A DNA stretch of 64,000 bases from Moraxella sp. ZY210820 (GCF_030674635.1 NZ_CP089978.1:1922001-1986000); one strand, 5' to 3'; counted from the stretch's first letter, positions 7,941 to 17,470 are shown. Program-made: numbers and translations. Notes: generated by a model from the sequence alone, not told the origin.

Positions 7941-9557
7941 ATGGGAAAACTCTCTATCCTACTGTCTCGCTTGTGGGTACTGTTGTGTGCTGTGCTAGTG
8001 GCTATTCCTGTGTCAGTTATTGTACTGGCACTTGGCGAGTTTGATGCTGAAATTTGGGAATTCTTATTAGAATTCCAATTACCCTTATTAATCAAAAATA
8101 CAATTGTACTCGCTATTGGTGTGAGTATAGGTGTGCTATTTTTAGGCACAACGACCGCATGGTTGTTAGCAATGTATCGTTTTCCTTTATCAAAAACCTT
8201 GTCATGGGCAATGATGTTACCCCTTGCCGTACCTGCTTATGTACTTGCCTTTGTACAACTGGGTCTTTTTGAATATTCTGCACCAATTAGCACTTATTTA
8301 CGAGAAGTACACGGTTTTGAACAAGGCTTACCTGATATTCGCAATGGCTTAGGTCTAACATTAGTGATGAGTCTTGCTTTCTATCCTTATGTCTATTTAC
8401 TTGCCAAAAATGCTTTTGGTAGCATGGGTTCTCGTGCTTTAGAAGTTGGTGCTTCTCTTGGTTTATCGCCAATGCAATCTTTTATTAAAATTGCCCTGCC
8501 AATGGCTCGTCCATGGATAGCAGGTGGCTTAATGCTTGCTTTGATGGAAGTCTTAGCTGATTTTGGAGCAGTATCCATTTTTGGTTATGATACTTTTACC
8601 ACAGCTATTTATGATTCTTGGTTTGGCTTCTTCTCCATCGAGACTGCAAAACAATTAGCCAGTTTACTTATTTTAGCTGTATTTGTGATGGTCGCATTAG
8701 AAGAATGGACACGACGTGGCAGACGTTTTGAAGAAGCTGGACGTGGCAACCAATATATACCTAAAACCTTAACAGGAATTAAAAAATATCTTGCGATGGG
8801 CTGGTGCTTACTTGTACTTGGCTTAGCATTTTTTATTCCTGTCGCTCAACTTAGCATTTGGGTATATCAAACTTGGCAAGGCGTGGATTTAGCAGAAGTT
8901 GCCTTACAAGCATGGCACTCTATATCTGTTGCATTCATGGCATCTTTTGCTGTTGCATTCGTAGCTTTACTTATTGCCTTAGCTCAACGACAAGATAATA
9001 GCCGTTTTACCTTACTTGCTACTAAACTTGCTTTAATGGGCTATACTATTCCGGGTACCGTATTAGCCGTTGGTATATTTGTGCCTGTCGCTTATTTAGA
9101 TAATTTTTTAATTGAATGGCTTGCTCTTGGCGAAGAAACGACCGCTATTTTTAAAGGTACACTTTTAGTAATGGTTATTGCTTATTTAATCCGCTTTTTA
9201 GCACTCGGTTCATCAGCAATTTCAGCAGGTATGGAGCGAGTTAAACCATCACTGATCGAAACTTCACATTCTTTGGGCATATCAGGTTTTACTCTTGTGT
9301 GGCGAGTATATTTACCTATGCTTAAAGGAGCAGTTGGTGTAGCTTTACTAATGGTATTTGTCGATGTGATGAAAGAAATGCCAATTACGCTGATGATGCG
9401 TCCTTCTGACTGGGATATGCTTGCAGTACGCATTCATGCTTTTACGATGGAAGGTATTTATGATAGAGCAAGTTTACCCGCTCTGCTCATTGTGGCAGTA
9501 GGACTCATACCTGTGATTTGGTTTTCTAAACTTGGACAAAATAAAGTAGATAAATAA
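7941..9557 (+). CDS. fbpB: Fe(3+) ABC transporter permease (fused two-domain FbpB type)
   Basis: A 538-residue inner-membrane permease with about 12 hydrophobic segments and two homologous halves. Each half carries a binding-protein-dependent transport EAA loop: EVGASLGLSPMQSFIKIALP in the first and ETSHSLGISGFTLVWRVYLP in the second. This duplicated layout is typical of ferric-iron permeases (FbpB/SfuB). The ATG at 7941 follows TGAG with suitable spacing; an in-frame GTG at 7926 would add five residues. It is transcribed divergently from the binding-protein gene; the ATPase gene lies downstream after one unrelated-looking gene. Confidence 0.92.
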   Translation: MGKLSILLSRLWVLLCAVLVAIPVSVIVLALGEFDAEIWEFLLEFQLPLLIKNTIVLAIGVSIGVLFLGTTTAWLLAMYRFPLSKTLSWAMMLPLAVPAYVLAFVQLGLFEYSAPISTYLREVHGFEQGLPDIRNGLGLTLVMSLAFYPYVYLLAKNAFGSMGSRALEVGASLGLSPMQSFIKIALPMARPWIAGGLMLALMEVLADFGAVSIFGYDTFTTAIYDSWFGFFSIETAKQLASLLILAVFVMVALEEWTRRGRRFEEAGRGNQYIPKTLTGIKKYLAMGWCLLVLGLAFFIPVAQLSIWVYQTWQGVDLAEVALQAWHSISVAFMASFAVAFVALLIALAQRQDNSRFTLLATKLALMGYTIPGTVLAVGIFVPVAYLDNFLIEWLALGEETTAIFKGTLLVMVIAYLIRFLALGSSAISAGMERVKPSLIETSHSLGISGFTLVWRVYLPMLKGAVGVALLMVFVDVMKEMPITLMMRPSDWDMLAVRIHAFTMEGIYDRASLPALLIVAVGLIPVIWFSKLGQNKVDK

Positions 9558-9643
9558 GGTTAATGTTATTAGCTTTATCATCAATAGTAAGTGTGTGATT
9601 TTAGGTGCATTTTAGGGTACATTCTTTTATAATACATTTAAGT

Positions 9644-9757
9644 CATTCTAAACTCATAGTAAGTTATTGATTTTGTGTAGGGGCGAATGATTATTCGCCC
9701 GTACAAAATTAAATATCTTAAATCATATCAATATACTATGATTTTAAGTTAAGAATG
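9644..9757. mobile_element. MITE-like element, reference copy of the CATTCT family
   Basis: This 114-bp element has imperfect terminal inverted repeats: CATTCTAAACTC at the left, and AAGTTAAGAATG at the right (10 of 12 complementary). The central palindrome at 9678-9704 has arms GGGCGAAT and ATTCGCCC. The two inner flanks differ: one reads ATTGATTTTGTGTAG and the other ATTTAATTTTGTAC in the opposite orientation. Both flanks recur at 50.1 kb. No coding capacity is visible, so any movement would need a transposase in trans. Confidence 0.65.
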
Positions 9758-9795
9758 GGATTACATTTATCAATCATATCATAAGAATCTTTACA

Positions 9796-10890
9796 ATGAC
9801 CAATAGACTGCCAAAAAATGCTCTCATACAGGCATTACCACCGACTGTACAGCGTTTTATTGCTCGATTTTTTGTAACAAGAGCATTCGTATGGCTGATT
9901 TCTATTGTTTTTACACTCTTTGTAGGTGTAACAAGCTGTTGGTTACTCATGGCGTTATGGGTACATCAACCACTTGGCGAACTTGGCACTAAGATTTTTA
10001 TGATATTTTGGGCGTGTTTAGCACTGAGTCTAACAGGCTTTTTTATTACACGTGCAGTGTTTAGACGACGTACTGATTTGGCAGTATACCTTGTTTGTTT
10101 TGGTTTGGCATTGGGGTGGTATTTTGCTATGCCTGCTAAAAATGACCGTATTTGGCATGATGAAGTTGCTAAAATTCTCCAATTTGAACAACAAGGTAAT
10201 ATCGTAACCTTACATAATGTGCGTAATTTTAATTGGCATACTATCGACAAATATGATATTCGATGGGAAACTCGCCAATATAATTTAAATGATCTTGAAA
10301 GTTTTGATATTATCATCTCTGATTGGGGACTCAATAAAATTGTGCATACGATGGCAAGTTTTGGCTTTAGAGATGGTCGTAAACTCAGCTTTTCCATTGA
10401 AATTCGCAAAGAGGCACACGAAAGTTTTTCCGCAATAGGAGGATTTTTCCGCCAATTTGAACTTGCACTTGTCGCAGGCGATGAAAAAGATTTACTCTAT
10501 AGTCGCACCAATGTACGTGGTGAAGATGTCTATATTTACCCTGTAAACTTATCTAAAGAGAGTATGCTAAAATTATTTTTATTATACCTAGAAAAAGGCG
10601 AAAGCCTTAATCATGAAGCAAAATGGTACAACACGCTCACAAGTAATTGTAGTACACTGATTTTTGATATGATGGCACAAATTGAGCCAATCCCTATTGA
10701 TTATCGTGCATTATTAGCGGGGTTATTACCCGAATATTTACTCGATGAACAGGCAATTGATACCCATTATACAGCAAAGCAATGGCGAACGATGGCTCAT
10801 GCCAATCCACATGTAGCACATTTGACCCAAACTGATATAAACAGCAATGATTTTTCAATACTGATCAGACAAGGCTTACCTAAACCCTAA
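9796..10890 (+). CDS. DUF4105 (Lnb-like) membrane protein
   Basis: A 364-residue protein with three N-terminal membrane segments (about 32-56, 65-85 and 95-112), followed by a soluble DUF4105 domain. The segment WYNTLTSNCSTLIFDMM (about residues 276-292) carries the cysteine expected to be catalytic in this cysteine-peptidase-like fold. DUF4105 proteins include the Lnb lipoprotein N-acyltransferases of Bacteroidota; whether this one acylates lipoproteins is not shown. It sits between the Fe3+ permease and ATPase genes, and its link to iron uptake is unexplained. Confidence 0.75.
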   Translation: MTNRLPKNALIQALPPTVQRFIARFFVTRAFVWLISIVFTLFVGVTSCWLLMALWVHQPLGELGTKIFMIFWACLALSLTGFFITRAVFRRRTDLAVYLVCFGLALGWYFAMPAKNDRIWHDEVAKILQFEQQGNIVTLHNVRNFNWHTIDKYDIRWETRQYNLNDLESFDIIISDWGLNKIVHTMASFGFRDGRKLSFSIEIRKEAHESFSAIGGFFRQFELALVAGDEKDLLYSRTNVRGEDVYIYPVNLSKESMLKLFLLYLEKGESLNHEAKWYNTLTSNCSTLIFDMMAQIEPIPIDYRALLAGLLPEYLLDEQAIDTHYTAKQWRTMAHANPHVAHLTQTDINSNDFSILIRQGLPKP

Positions 10891-11009
10891 GATTTATCAT
10901 ATCAGTTATAATGCTTTAAATGATGATGAAATGTTATTTATATAACATATATGCATCAAAAATAGCGTGTAAAACACCCCTAAAATACATCAGAAATCTG
11001 GCAACTAAT

Positions 11010-12071
11010 ATGACAACTTTAACTAACAATACACAAACAAGTCAAAATTTAATCGTCAATGACCTTACAGTCACTTTTGGTAATAAAACGATTTTTTCTA
11101 GCATATCTTTTGCTTTAGAGCAAGGTGAAATTGGTTGTTTACTCGGACAATCAGGTTGTGGTAAAACTACCGTATTACGTTCTATTATGGGCTTTTGTCA
11201 GCCTCAAAATGGTACAATTCATCTAGCGAATAAACTTCTATATAATGCTCAGAATAAACAAAATATCGCACCACATTTACGCCACATTGGCATGGTATTT
11301 CAAGATTATGCCTTGTTTAGTCATTTAACAGTAGCAGATAATATTTGTTTTGGTATTAAACATCTAGCTAAAAATGAACAAAAAACTCGCCTAGATGAAC
11401 TTTTAACCTTAGTTGGTATGGAAGATTTTGCCCGCCGTTATCCACATGAACTTTCAGGCGGACAACAACAACGAGTAGCTTTAGCACGTGCTTTTGCCCT
11501 AAAACCAAATCTTATTTTGCTTGATGAACCATTTTCAAACCTTGATGTTGAATTGAGAGCAAGTTTATCTTTTGAAGTACGAGAATTATTAAAATCACAA
11601 AATACAACTGCTATTTTAGTAACTCACGACCAAGCAGAAGCCTTTGCAATGGCAGATAAAATTGGTGTGATGGCAAATGGTCAGTTACAACAATGGGATA
11701 CACCTACTAATTTATATCAAAAACCTGCTAGTCAAGCAGTGGCGAGTTTTGTTGGAGAAGGTGTATTATTCCCTATACAAAATGTGCTGGATAATCAAAC
11801 AAGTGTACAGACAGCTGTAGGTATCATCACCTGCGAAAATGCTAACGATGCTCAAGAAAATCACCATGTTTTAATACGCCCTGAACAAGTCATCATTAGT
11901 AGTGATGGCATACCTGTAACACTTCACAAACTTAACTTTAAGGGTAGTTACTGGCAAGCAAATTTACTCTTAGCAACAGGTGAGGAAGTACTAGCCCACT
12001 TGCCAACACACATGACTGCAAAAGTCGGTGATACATTAAAAGTGCAAGTGAAAAAAGGGTGGGTAGTTTAA
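11010..12071 (+). CDS. fbpC: Fe(3+) ABC transporter ATP-binding protein
   Basis: A 353-residue ATPase energising ferric-ion import. The motifs in order are Walker A GQSGCGKTT (about residue 43), a Q-loop in GMVFQDYALFSHLT, signature LSGGQQQRVALARAFA, Walker B LILLDEPFSNLD and the H-loop VTHDQAEAFAM. The C-terminal part (about 240-353) is a TOBE-type regulatory domain. I chose the ATG at 11010 because the family starts shortly before LIVNDLTVTFG; an upstream ATG at 10920 would add 30 residues without homology. It completes the importer whose other genes flank the DUF4105 gene. Confidence 0.92.
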   Translation: MTTLTNNTQTSQNLIVNDLTVTFGNKTIFSSISFALEQGEIGCLLGQSGCGKTTVLRSIMGFCQPQNGTIHLANKLLYNAQNKQNIAPHLRHIGMVFQDYALFSHLTVADNICFGIKHLAKNEQKTRLDELLTLVGMEDFARRYPHELSGGQQQRVALARAFALKPNLILLDEPFSNLDVELRASLSFEVRELLKSQNTTAILVTHDQAEAFAMADKIGVMANGQLQQWDTPTNLYQKPASQAVASFVGEGVLFPIQNVLDNQTSVQTAVGIITCENANDAQENHHVLIRPEQVIISSDGIPVTLHKLNFKGSYWQANLLLATGEEVLAHLPTHMTAKVGDTLKVQVKKGWVV

Positions 12072-12183
12072 ACTAAGTTACAGTCTAAAAAATAGACGAG
12101 CTACCTTGTTATTTTATATCCACTCATTTTATCTTATTCGGAATCTCTAACCATAAATATTTTTTATATCTCCTATAATCTAC

Positions 12184-12212
12184 ATGACAAGCCCATTATT
12201 TTTCAGTAAAAT
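12184..12212 (+). promoter_or_regulatory. Possible sigma-70 promoter for gpmI
   Basis: ATGACA (12184-12189) and TAAAAT (12207-12212) are separated by 17 bp and lie about 36 bp upstream of the gpmI start codon. The -35 is weak (4 of 6). Confidence 0.4.
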
Positions 12213-12247
12213 ATAGACATTCTCAAAAACTATGGTGAGTTCAAATC

Positions 12248-13783
12248 ATGACTGATAAAAAAATCCCGCACGTTCTTATCATTATGGACGGTATTGGACA
12301 TCGTGAAGATAACCGTGATAATGCCTACGCATCAGCAAAAACACCAACCCTTGATATGATTAAGCAAAAACATCCACATGGTTTAATTTCAACCACAGGT
12401 GAAGATGTCGGCTTACCAGCTGGGCAAATGGGTAATTCTGAAGTTGGACATATGAATTTAGGTGCAGGACGCATTGTTTATCAAGATTTTACTCTCATTA
12501 GTAAAGATATTCGTGAAGGTGGCTTTTTTCAAAAAGAGACCTTTATTAATGCCGTAGAACAAGCCAAAAATGCAGACGGTGCAGTACATATTTTTGGCTT
12601 ATTGTCGCAAGGTGGTGTGCATTCACATGAAGATCATATTATGGCAATGTGTGAATTAGCATTACAACGTGGTGCAAAAGTATATCTTCATGCCTTTTTA
12701 GATGGTCGTGATACCCCACCAAAAAGTGCAGAGCCAAGTTTACAACGTTTTGAACAATTCTTTGCCGATAAGCCAAATGCACGTTTGGCAACCATGATTG
12801 GGCGTTATTTTGCAATGGATAGAGATAACCGTTGGGAACGTGTGGAACAGGCTTATCGTTTAATTACTGAAGGCGTGGCAGAACGTGTCGTAGATAGTGC
12901 AGTTCAAGGTTTACAGCTTGCTTATGAAGCTGGCGAGACAGATGAATTTGTTAAAGCGACTCGTATTGGTGAAGTAGTAACCATTAATGATGGCGATAGT
13001 ATTGTCTTTATGAATTTCCGTTCTGACCGTGCTAGAGAATTAACTAAAGCCTTTGTGATTGATGATTTTGATGGTTTTACCCGTCAAGTTCGTCCAAAAT
13101 TATCTGATTATGTTACCCTAACCCGTTATCAAGAAGGTTTACCTGTTAATATCGTTTATAAACCACAAAGTTTAGATAATGGTTTAGGCGAATATTTGGC
13201 AAAAGTTGGTAAAACACAATTACGTTTGGCAGAAACTGAAAAATATCCTCATGTCAGCTTTTTCTTTAGCGGTGGTATAGAACAAGAATATACAGGTGAA
13301 AAACGTATTCTGATTCCATCGCCAAAAGTAGCGACTTATGATTTACAACCAGAAATGAGTGCTTATCAAGTCACTGATGCTTTAATTGATGCTATTAATA
13401 GTGGTGAATTTGATGTATTTATCGTCAATTATGCCAATGGCGATATGGTCGGACACACAGGCGTATTTGAAGCTGCGGTGAAAGCAGTAGAAACAGTGGA
13501 TACTTGTTTGGCTCGTGTCTATGATGTAGTAATGGCGAAAAAAGGACACATGATTATCACTGCTGACCATGGTAATGTTGAGCAAATGATGGATTATGAA
13601 ACTGGTCAAGTACATACACAGCATACCACTGAACCTGTACCTTTTATTTATGTAGGACAGACAGGAGCAACTATTGAGACAGGTGGTATTTTAGCCGATG
13701 TTGCACCAACAATTTTAGCGTTAATGAATGTGCCACAACCTAAAGAAATGTCGGGACGTAATTTAATTCACTTGACGGATTAA
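12248..13783 (+). CDS. gpmI: 2,3-bisphosphoglycerate-independent phosphoglycerate mutase
   Basis: A 511-residue Mn2+-dependent enzyme that interconverts 3- and 2-phosphoglycerate in glycolysis and gluconeogenesis. Family motifs are seen throughout: the phosphoserine site [14 protein letters not shown] (about residues 62-75), [59 protein letters not shown] and [10 protein letters not shown] with the metal-binding His and Asp residues. The length is typical. A strong terminator follows, so the gene appears to be transcribed alone. Confidence 0.98.
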   Translation: MTDKKIPHVLIIMDGIGHREDNRDNAYASAKTPTLDMIKQKHPHGLISTTGEDVGLPAGQMGNSEVGHMNLGAGRIVYQDFTLISKDIREGGFFQKETFINAVEQAKNADGAVHIFGLLSQGGVHSHEDHIMAMCELALQRGAKVYLHAFLDGRDTPPKSAEPSLQRFEQFFADKPNARLATMIGRYFAMDRDNRWERVEQAYRLITEGVAERVVDSAVQGLQLAYEAGETDEFVKATRIGEVVTINDGDSIVFMNFRSDRARELTKAFVIDDFDGFTRQVRPKLSDYVTLTRYQEGLPVNIVYKPQSLDNGLGEYLAKVGKTQLRLAETEKYPHVSFFFSGGIEQEYTGEKRILIPSPKVATYDLQPEMSAYQVTDALIDAINSGEFDVFIVNYANGDMVGHTGVFEAAVKAVETVDTCLARVYDVVMAKKGHMIITADHGNVEQMMDYETGQVHTQHTTEPVPFIYVGQTGATIETGGILADVAPTILALMNVPQPKEMSGRNLIHLTD

Positions 13784-13801
13784 TTGAGCATAAAAAACGA
13801 T

Positions 13802-13840
13802 AGAGTGAATGATATTGCAATTGTCATTCACTCTTTTTTC
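13802..13840 (+). terminator. Rho-independent terminator after gpmI
   Basis: The stem AGAGTGAATGA pairs with TCATTCACTCT (13802-13834) and is followed by a T run. It is the strongest hairpin in this gap. Confidence 0.9.
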
Positions 13841-13890
13841 TTATATGCTACACATTATCCGTGCAATAATGAAATATTTTAGGAAGTATT

Positions 13891-15126
13891 ATGTCATCTT
13901 TGACTAAAACACTACTTGCTATTACCCTTTTGAGTTTATTCAATAGTACAGTAATGGCTAAAACACAACAAGCAAATACTAAAAATATTCAAGCTAATAA
14001 AAACAAGACATCTGTAACAAATCAATCAAACTTAACCGAAACAGATGACAATTCACTTGAATTGACAGAAGATGAACAAATTAGTGAAGTACCTGTAGAA
14101 GCAATTCAACAATTTATTAAAGTCTATCAGGTAGTGCAACAAAATTATGTAAATGAACTCAATGATGAACAGCTATTTAATGCTGCCATTAAAGGCTTGG
14201 TTAATCAAGATAATTATTCTCGTTATTTAAATATGGAAGATTATCAAGATTTAATACGCTATACCGAAGGCGGTGAAGCAACGGTTGATTTTGAATTAGT
14301 TAAAAAAAATAATCATTGGGTAATCAGTCAGTTACGTGAAGATAGTACCACAGCAAAACTAGGTCTAAAAAATGATTTAGCCGTATATCGTATTAATGAA
14401 CAAAACATCAATCAGCTTGATGCAGAGCAAGTACAACATTTATTATCAGGTGCAATGGGTTCAACTTTAACCATTCAACTCGGGGAAAATACACAGCCGA
14501 TTAAATTAATCCGTAATAAAGCCCAAAATACCGATATTCGTTCAAAATTAATGCTACAAAATCAGGTACTTTATATTCATATTCCTGTATTTAAACAAGA
14601 AACAGCCAATGAAATTAAAAATGCAATTTATGATACCGCACATTTGCCTGTACAAGCGATTTTAATTGATTTACGTAATAATCCGGGAGGATTATTGTCA
14701 TCAGCAGTGGAAACATCAGAATTATTTTTAAAACAGGGCTTAATTGTCAGTACTAAAAGCCGTGCCGAAGGTAATCAAAATTTTAGAGCCCTATCGAAAC
14801 AAGTTTTTGAGCATAAATTAGGCATTCTAATTAATAGCAAATCTGCTTCTGCTGCTGAAGTATTTACTGCCGCTATGCAACAAAATCAACGTGCTTATGT
14901 GATGGGTGAAAAAAGTTACGGTAAAGGTGTGGTGCAAAAAGTTTTACCTTTAGATAATGGCGATGCTGTTTCATTAACAGTTGCACATTATTATACACCA
15001 AACGGTCAGCAACTTGATGGTAAAGGTATCATGCCTAATTTATTATCTCCACGAAATCAACTAGATGATGATGAATATTTAGAAAAAATGGCAGAAGCAT
15101 TATTGCAACAGTCATCTAAACGCTAA
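13891..15126 (+). CDS. ctpA: S41-family C-terminal processing peptidase
   Basis: A 411-residue serine peptidase, exported to the periplasm by a signal peptide (about residues 1-23, ending VMA). After an acidic, low-complexity stretch, the PDZ domain spans about residues 125-205. The catalytic domain contains LIDLRNNPGGLLSSAVE, the nucleophile region NSKSASAAEVFTAAMQQ and the general-base lysine in EKSYGKGVVQ. CtpA/Prc-type enzymes trim C-termini of envelope proteins and lipoproteins. It lies just downstream of gpmI, an arrangement also known from Acinetobacter. Confidence 0.92.
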   Translation: MSSLTKTLLAITLLSLFNSTVMAKTQQANTKNIQANKNKTSVTNQSNLTETDDNSLELTEDEQISEVPVEAIQQFIKVYQVVQQNYVNELNDEQLFNAAIKGLVNQDNYSRYLNMEDYQDLIRYTEGGEATVDFELVKKNNHWVISQLREDSTTAKLGLKNDLAVYRINEQNINQLDAEQVQHLLSGAMGSTLTIQLGENTQPIKLIRNKAQNTDIRSKLMLQNQVLYIHIPVFKQETANEIKNAIYDTAHLPVQAILIDLRNNPGGLLSSAVETSELFLKQGLIVSTKSRAEGNQNFRALSKQVFEHKLGILINSKSASAAEVFTAAMQQNQRAYVMGEKSYGKGVVQKVLPLDNGDAVSLTVAHYYTPNGQQLDGKGIMPNLLSPRNQLDDDEYLEKMAEALLQQSSKR

Positions 15127-15206
15127 ATAAGTTTTGTTAAAATAGAGAAATTGCTTGGCAAGATGATAAAATTGCTTTAAAATAATGCAGTCCTTACCTG
15201 CAGGTC

Positions 15207-15215
15207 TGCTACAAT
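15207..15215 (+). promoter_or_regulatory. Extended -10 promoter element upstream of rpmI
   Basis: TG-C-TACAAT (15207-15215) is an extended -10 located 39 bp upstream of the rpmI start. No good -35 is visible. It would let rpmI-rplT be transcribed without infC, which is not present upstream in this window. Confidence 0.4.
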
Positions 15216-15253
15216 GGGGTAGTTGAGCCAAACAGGTACTTAAAGAGGTTATT

Positions 15254-15448
15254 ATGGCAAAGTTAAAAACTCGCCGTGGTGCAGCTAAACGCTTCAAAGC
15301 AACTGCGAACGGTTTCAAACGCAAACAAGCGTTTAAACGTCACATTTTGACTAAAAAATCTTCTAAACGTATCCGTCAATTACGTGGCTGTGTAATGGTT
15401 CATGTGAGTGATGTTGCTTCAGTTCGTCGTATGTGCCCATACATCTAA
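15254..15448 (+). CDS. rpmI: 50S ribosomal protein L35
   Basis: A highly basic 64-residue protein with the family signature [15 protein letters not shown] and the C-terminal RRMCPYI. It starts at an ATG preceded by AAAGAGG. It is followed after 11 bp by rplT, as in most bacteria. The usual upstream partner infC is missing here; the upstream gene is ctpA. Confidence 0.98.
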   Translation: MAKLKTRRGAAKRFKATANGFKRKQAFKRHILTKKSSKRIRQLRGCVMVHVSDVASVRRMCPYI

Positions 15449-15459
15449 GGAGATAAAAA

Positions 15460-15816
15460 ATGGCTCGTGTTAAACGTGGTGTAGTGGCTCATCGCCGTCA
15501 CAAAAAAATTCTTGCTCGTGCTAAAGGTTACTACGGTGCTCGTTCACGTGTATATCGTGTAGCGTTCCAAGCAGTAATCAAAGCTGGTCAATATGCGTAC
15601 CGTGACCGTCGTCAGAAAAAACGTCAATTCCGTGCTTTATGGATTGCACGTATCAATGCTGGTGCTCGTCAAAATGGTTTATCTTATAGCCGTATGATTG
15701 ATGGCTTGAAAAAAGCTCAAGTAATTATCGACCGCCGTGTATTAGCAGACATTGCTATGCATGACGCTGTTGCATTTGCGGCTTTAGCTGAAAAAGCAAA
15801 ATCTGCATTAGCTTAA
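15460..15816 (+). CDS. rplT: 50S ribosomal protein L20
   Basis: A 118-residue basic protein matching L20 over its whole length: [19 protein letters not shown], then [16 protein letters not shown] and [13 protein letters not shown] [14 protein letters not shown]. The ribosome-binding site AAGGAG is ideal. It is transcribed with rpmI and ends before a strong terminator. Confidence 0.99.
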   Translation: MARVKRGVVAHRRHKKILARAKGYYGARSRVYRVAFQAVIKAGQYAYRDRRQKKRQFRALWIARINAGARQNGLSYSRMIDGLKKAQVIIDRRVLADIAMHDAVAFAALAEKAKSALA

Positions 15817-15836
15817 TTAAATTTATTTAAATAAGC

Positions 15837-15870
15837 AAAAAGGCATTGTGTTTATCGCAATGCCTTTTTA
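15837..15870 (+). terminator. Rho-independent terminator of rpmI-rplT
   Basis: The stem AAAAAGGCATTG (15837-15848) pairs with CAATGCCTTTTT (15858-15869). The A and T tracts on both sides make it potentially bidirectional. Confidence 0.92.
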
Positions 15871-15885
15871 TTTATGATGATAATA

Positions 15886-16029
15886 ATTAATAGGTTCTGG
15901 TTCAAAAGTATGCTGGAAAGAAAATCGTTCGCCATGAGCTTGTCGAATGGTATGATTTTCCTAGACTTCGACAAGCTCAGTCCAAACGGAAAATCTTGTA
16001 ACATACTTTTCAGACCACTACCAATTAAT
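15886..16029. mobile_element. MITE-like element with GAGCTTGTCGAA core
   Basis: This element is different from the GGGCGAAT repeats. Left end AATTAATAGGTTCTGGTTC and right end (reverse strand) TATTAATTGGTAGTGGTCT form imperfect terminal inverted repeats that both run into AAAAGTATG. Inside lies a long palindrome: GAGCTTGTCGAA (about 15936-15948) against TTCGACAAGCTC, with CGTT and AACG beyond. Palindromes with this CTTCGACAAGCTC core are common intergenic repeats in several proteobacteria. Together with the terminator it explains most of the 357-bp gap between rplT and serA; the rest is the AT-rich serA leader. Confidence 0.6.
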
Positions 16030-16173
16030 ATACCCGAATGATTTTAGAAAAAAATAATGCCAATCGTTAAGTGCTTATCAAAATTTATCACAACATTTTG
16101 AAAATTTATCATCAACAATAGATGGATTTTATGCTATTATACTCATAATTTTTTTAATATTTAGGATAATATC

Positions 16174-17406
16174 ATGAGCCAACATCTTTCTCTACCTAAA
16201 GATAAAATCAAATTTTTATTGCTCGAAGGTATTCATCAAAATGCGATTGATACGTTAAAAGCAGCAGGTTATACCAATATCGACCATCGTAAAACGGCTC
16301 TTGAAGGAGACGAACTCAAACAGGCGATTCAAGATGTACATTTTATTGGTATTCGTTCACGTACTCAATTAACAGAAGAAATCTTTGAAGCTGCAAATAA
16401 ATTAATTGCAGTTGGTTGTTTCTGTATCGGTACTAACCAAGTTGATTTAAATGCTGCTATGTTACGTGGTATTCCTGTATTTAATGCACCATATTCAAAT
16501 ACACGTTCTGTAGCAGAATTAGTATTAGCTGAAACGATTTTATTATTACGCCGTGTACCTGAAAAATCAATAGCGTGCCATGCAGGTGGTTGGGATAAAT
16601 CTGCAGTAGGTTCTTTTGAAACACGTGGTAAGACTTTAGGTATTGTTGGTTATGGTTCGATTGGTTCTCAACTTTCTGTGTTAGCTGAAAGTATGGGTAT
16701 GAAAGTGATCTATTTTGATGTGGTTACTAAATTACCTCTAGGTAATGCACGTCAAGTAGGTACGCTTGATGAATTACTTGAACAAGCCGATGTAGTAACT
16801 TTACATGTCCCAGATGTTCCATCTACTCGTTATTTCTTTGGTAAAGAACAATTTGCAAAGATGAAACAAGGCTCTATTTTCTTAAATGCTGCACGTGGTA
16901 CGTGTGTAGTCATTGAAGATTTAGCAGAAGCATTAACATCAGGTCATTTAGCGGGTGCAGCAGTTGATGTATTCCCTAAAGAACCTAAAGCCAATGGCGA
17001 AGAATTCCAATCTCCATTGCGTGGTTTAAATAACGTGATTTTAACACCACACGTTGGTGGTTCTACAATGGAAGCTCAAGCCAATATCGGTTTAGAAGTA
17101 GCAGAGAAATTTGTGGCTTATTCTGATAAAGGTATGACATTATCAGCAGTGAATTTCCCTGAAATTGCCTTACCATTAACAGAAGGTAAACACCGTTTAT
17201 TACATATTCACAAAAATGTGCCAGGTGTATTGTCTAAAATTAATAGCTTATTTGCAGAACAAGGCATTAATATTTCAGGTCAATCACTCATGACTAAAGG
17301 CGATGTTGGTTATTTAGTAATGGACGTTGATGCATCAGGCTCACAAGAAGCTTTGGCAACTTTAGAACAAGTGGATGGCACAATCCGTGTTCGTGTTTTA
17401 TTTTAA
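16174..17406 (+). CDS. serA: D-3-phosphoglycerate dehydrogenase
   Basis: A 410-residue NAD-dependent enzyme that makes 3-phosphohydroxypyruvate, the first step of serine synthesis. The Rossmann motif is GIVGYGSIGSQL (about residues 152-163), the catalytic His lies in TPHVGGSTMEAQ, and the C-terminal ACT domain (about 335-410) begins HKNVPGVLSKINSLFAEQG. The ACT domain is the usual site of serine feedback inhibition. The length equals the E. coli and Acinetobacter enzymes. Confidence 0.98.
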   Translation: MSQHLSLPKDKIKFLLLEGIHQNAIDTLKAAGYTNIDHRKTALEGDELKQAIQDVHFIGIRSRTQLTEEIFEAANKLIAVGCFCIGTNQVDLNAAMLRGIPVFNAPYSNTRSVAELVLAETILLLRRVPEKSIACHAGGWDKSAVGSFETRGKTLGIVGYGSIGSQLSVLAESMGMKVIYFDVVTKLPLGNARQVGTLDELLEQADVVTLHVPDVPSTRYFFGKEQFAKMKQGSIFLNAARGTCVVIEDLAEALTSGHLAGAAVDVFPKEPKANGEEFQSPLRGLNNVILTPHVGGSTMEAQANIGLEVAEKFVAYSDKGMTLSAVNFPEIALPLTEGKHRLLHIHKNVPGVLSKINSLFAEQGINISGQSLMTKGDVGYLVMDVDASGSQEALATLEQVDGTIRVRVLF

Positions 17407-17436
17407 TAATGATTTAAATTATTAAGATAATCATAC

Positions 17437-17470
17437 AAATCACCTAGTCTTTGATTAGGTGATTTTTTAT
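17437..17470 (+). terminator. Terminator after serA
   Basis: The stem AATCACCTA (from 17438) pairs with TAGGTGATT and is followed by a T run ending near 17470. Confidence 0.88.

Noticed and set aside
9644..9757. Recurring palindromes as a possible CRISPR
   Set aside because: Copies are single or paired and kilobases apart, with no regular spacers and no cas genes.
9966..10409. Leftward 147-codon frame inside the DUF4105 gene
   Set aside because: Antisense shadow; Ser/Arg-rich low-complexity with no ribosome-binding site.
15112..15324. Leftward 70-codon frame
   Set aside because: Covers the ctpA end, the rpmI leader and rpmI itself; a shadow.
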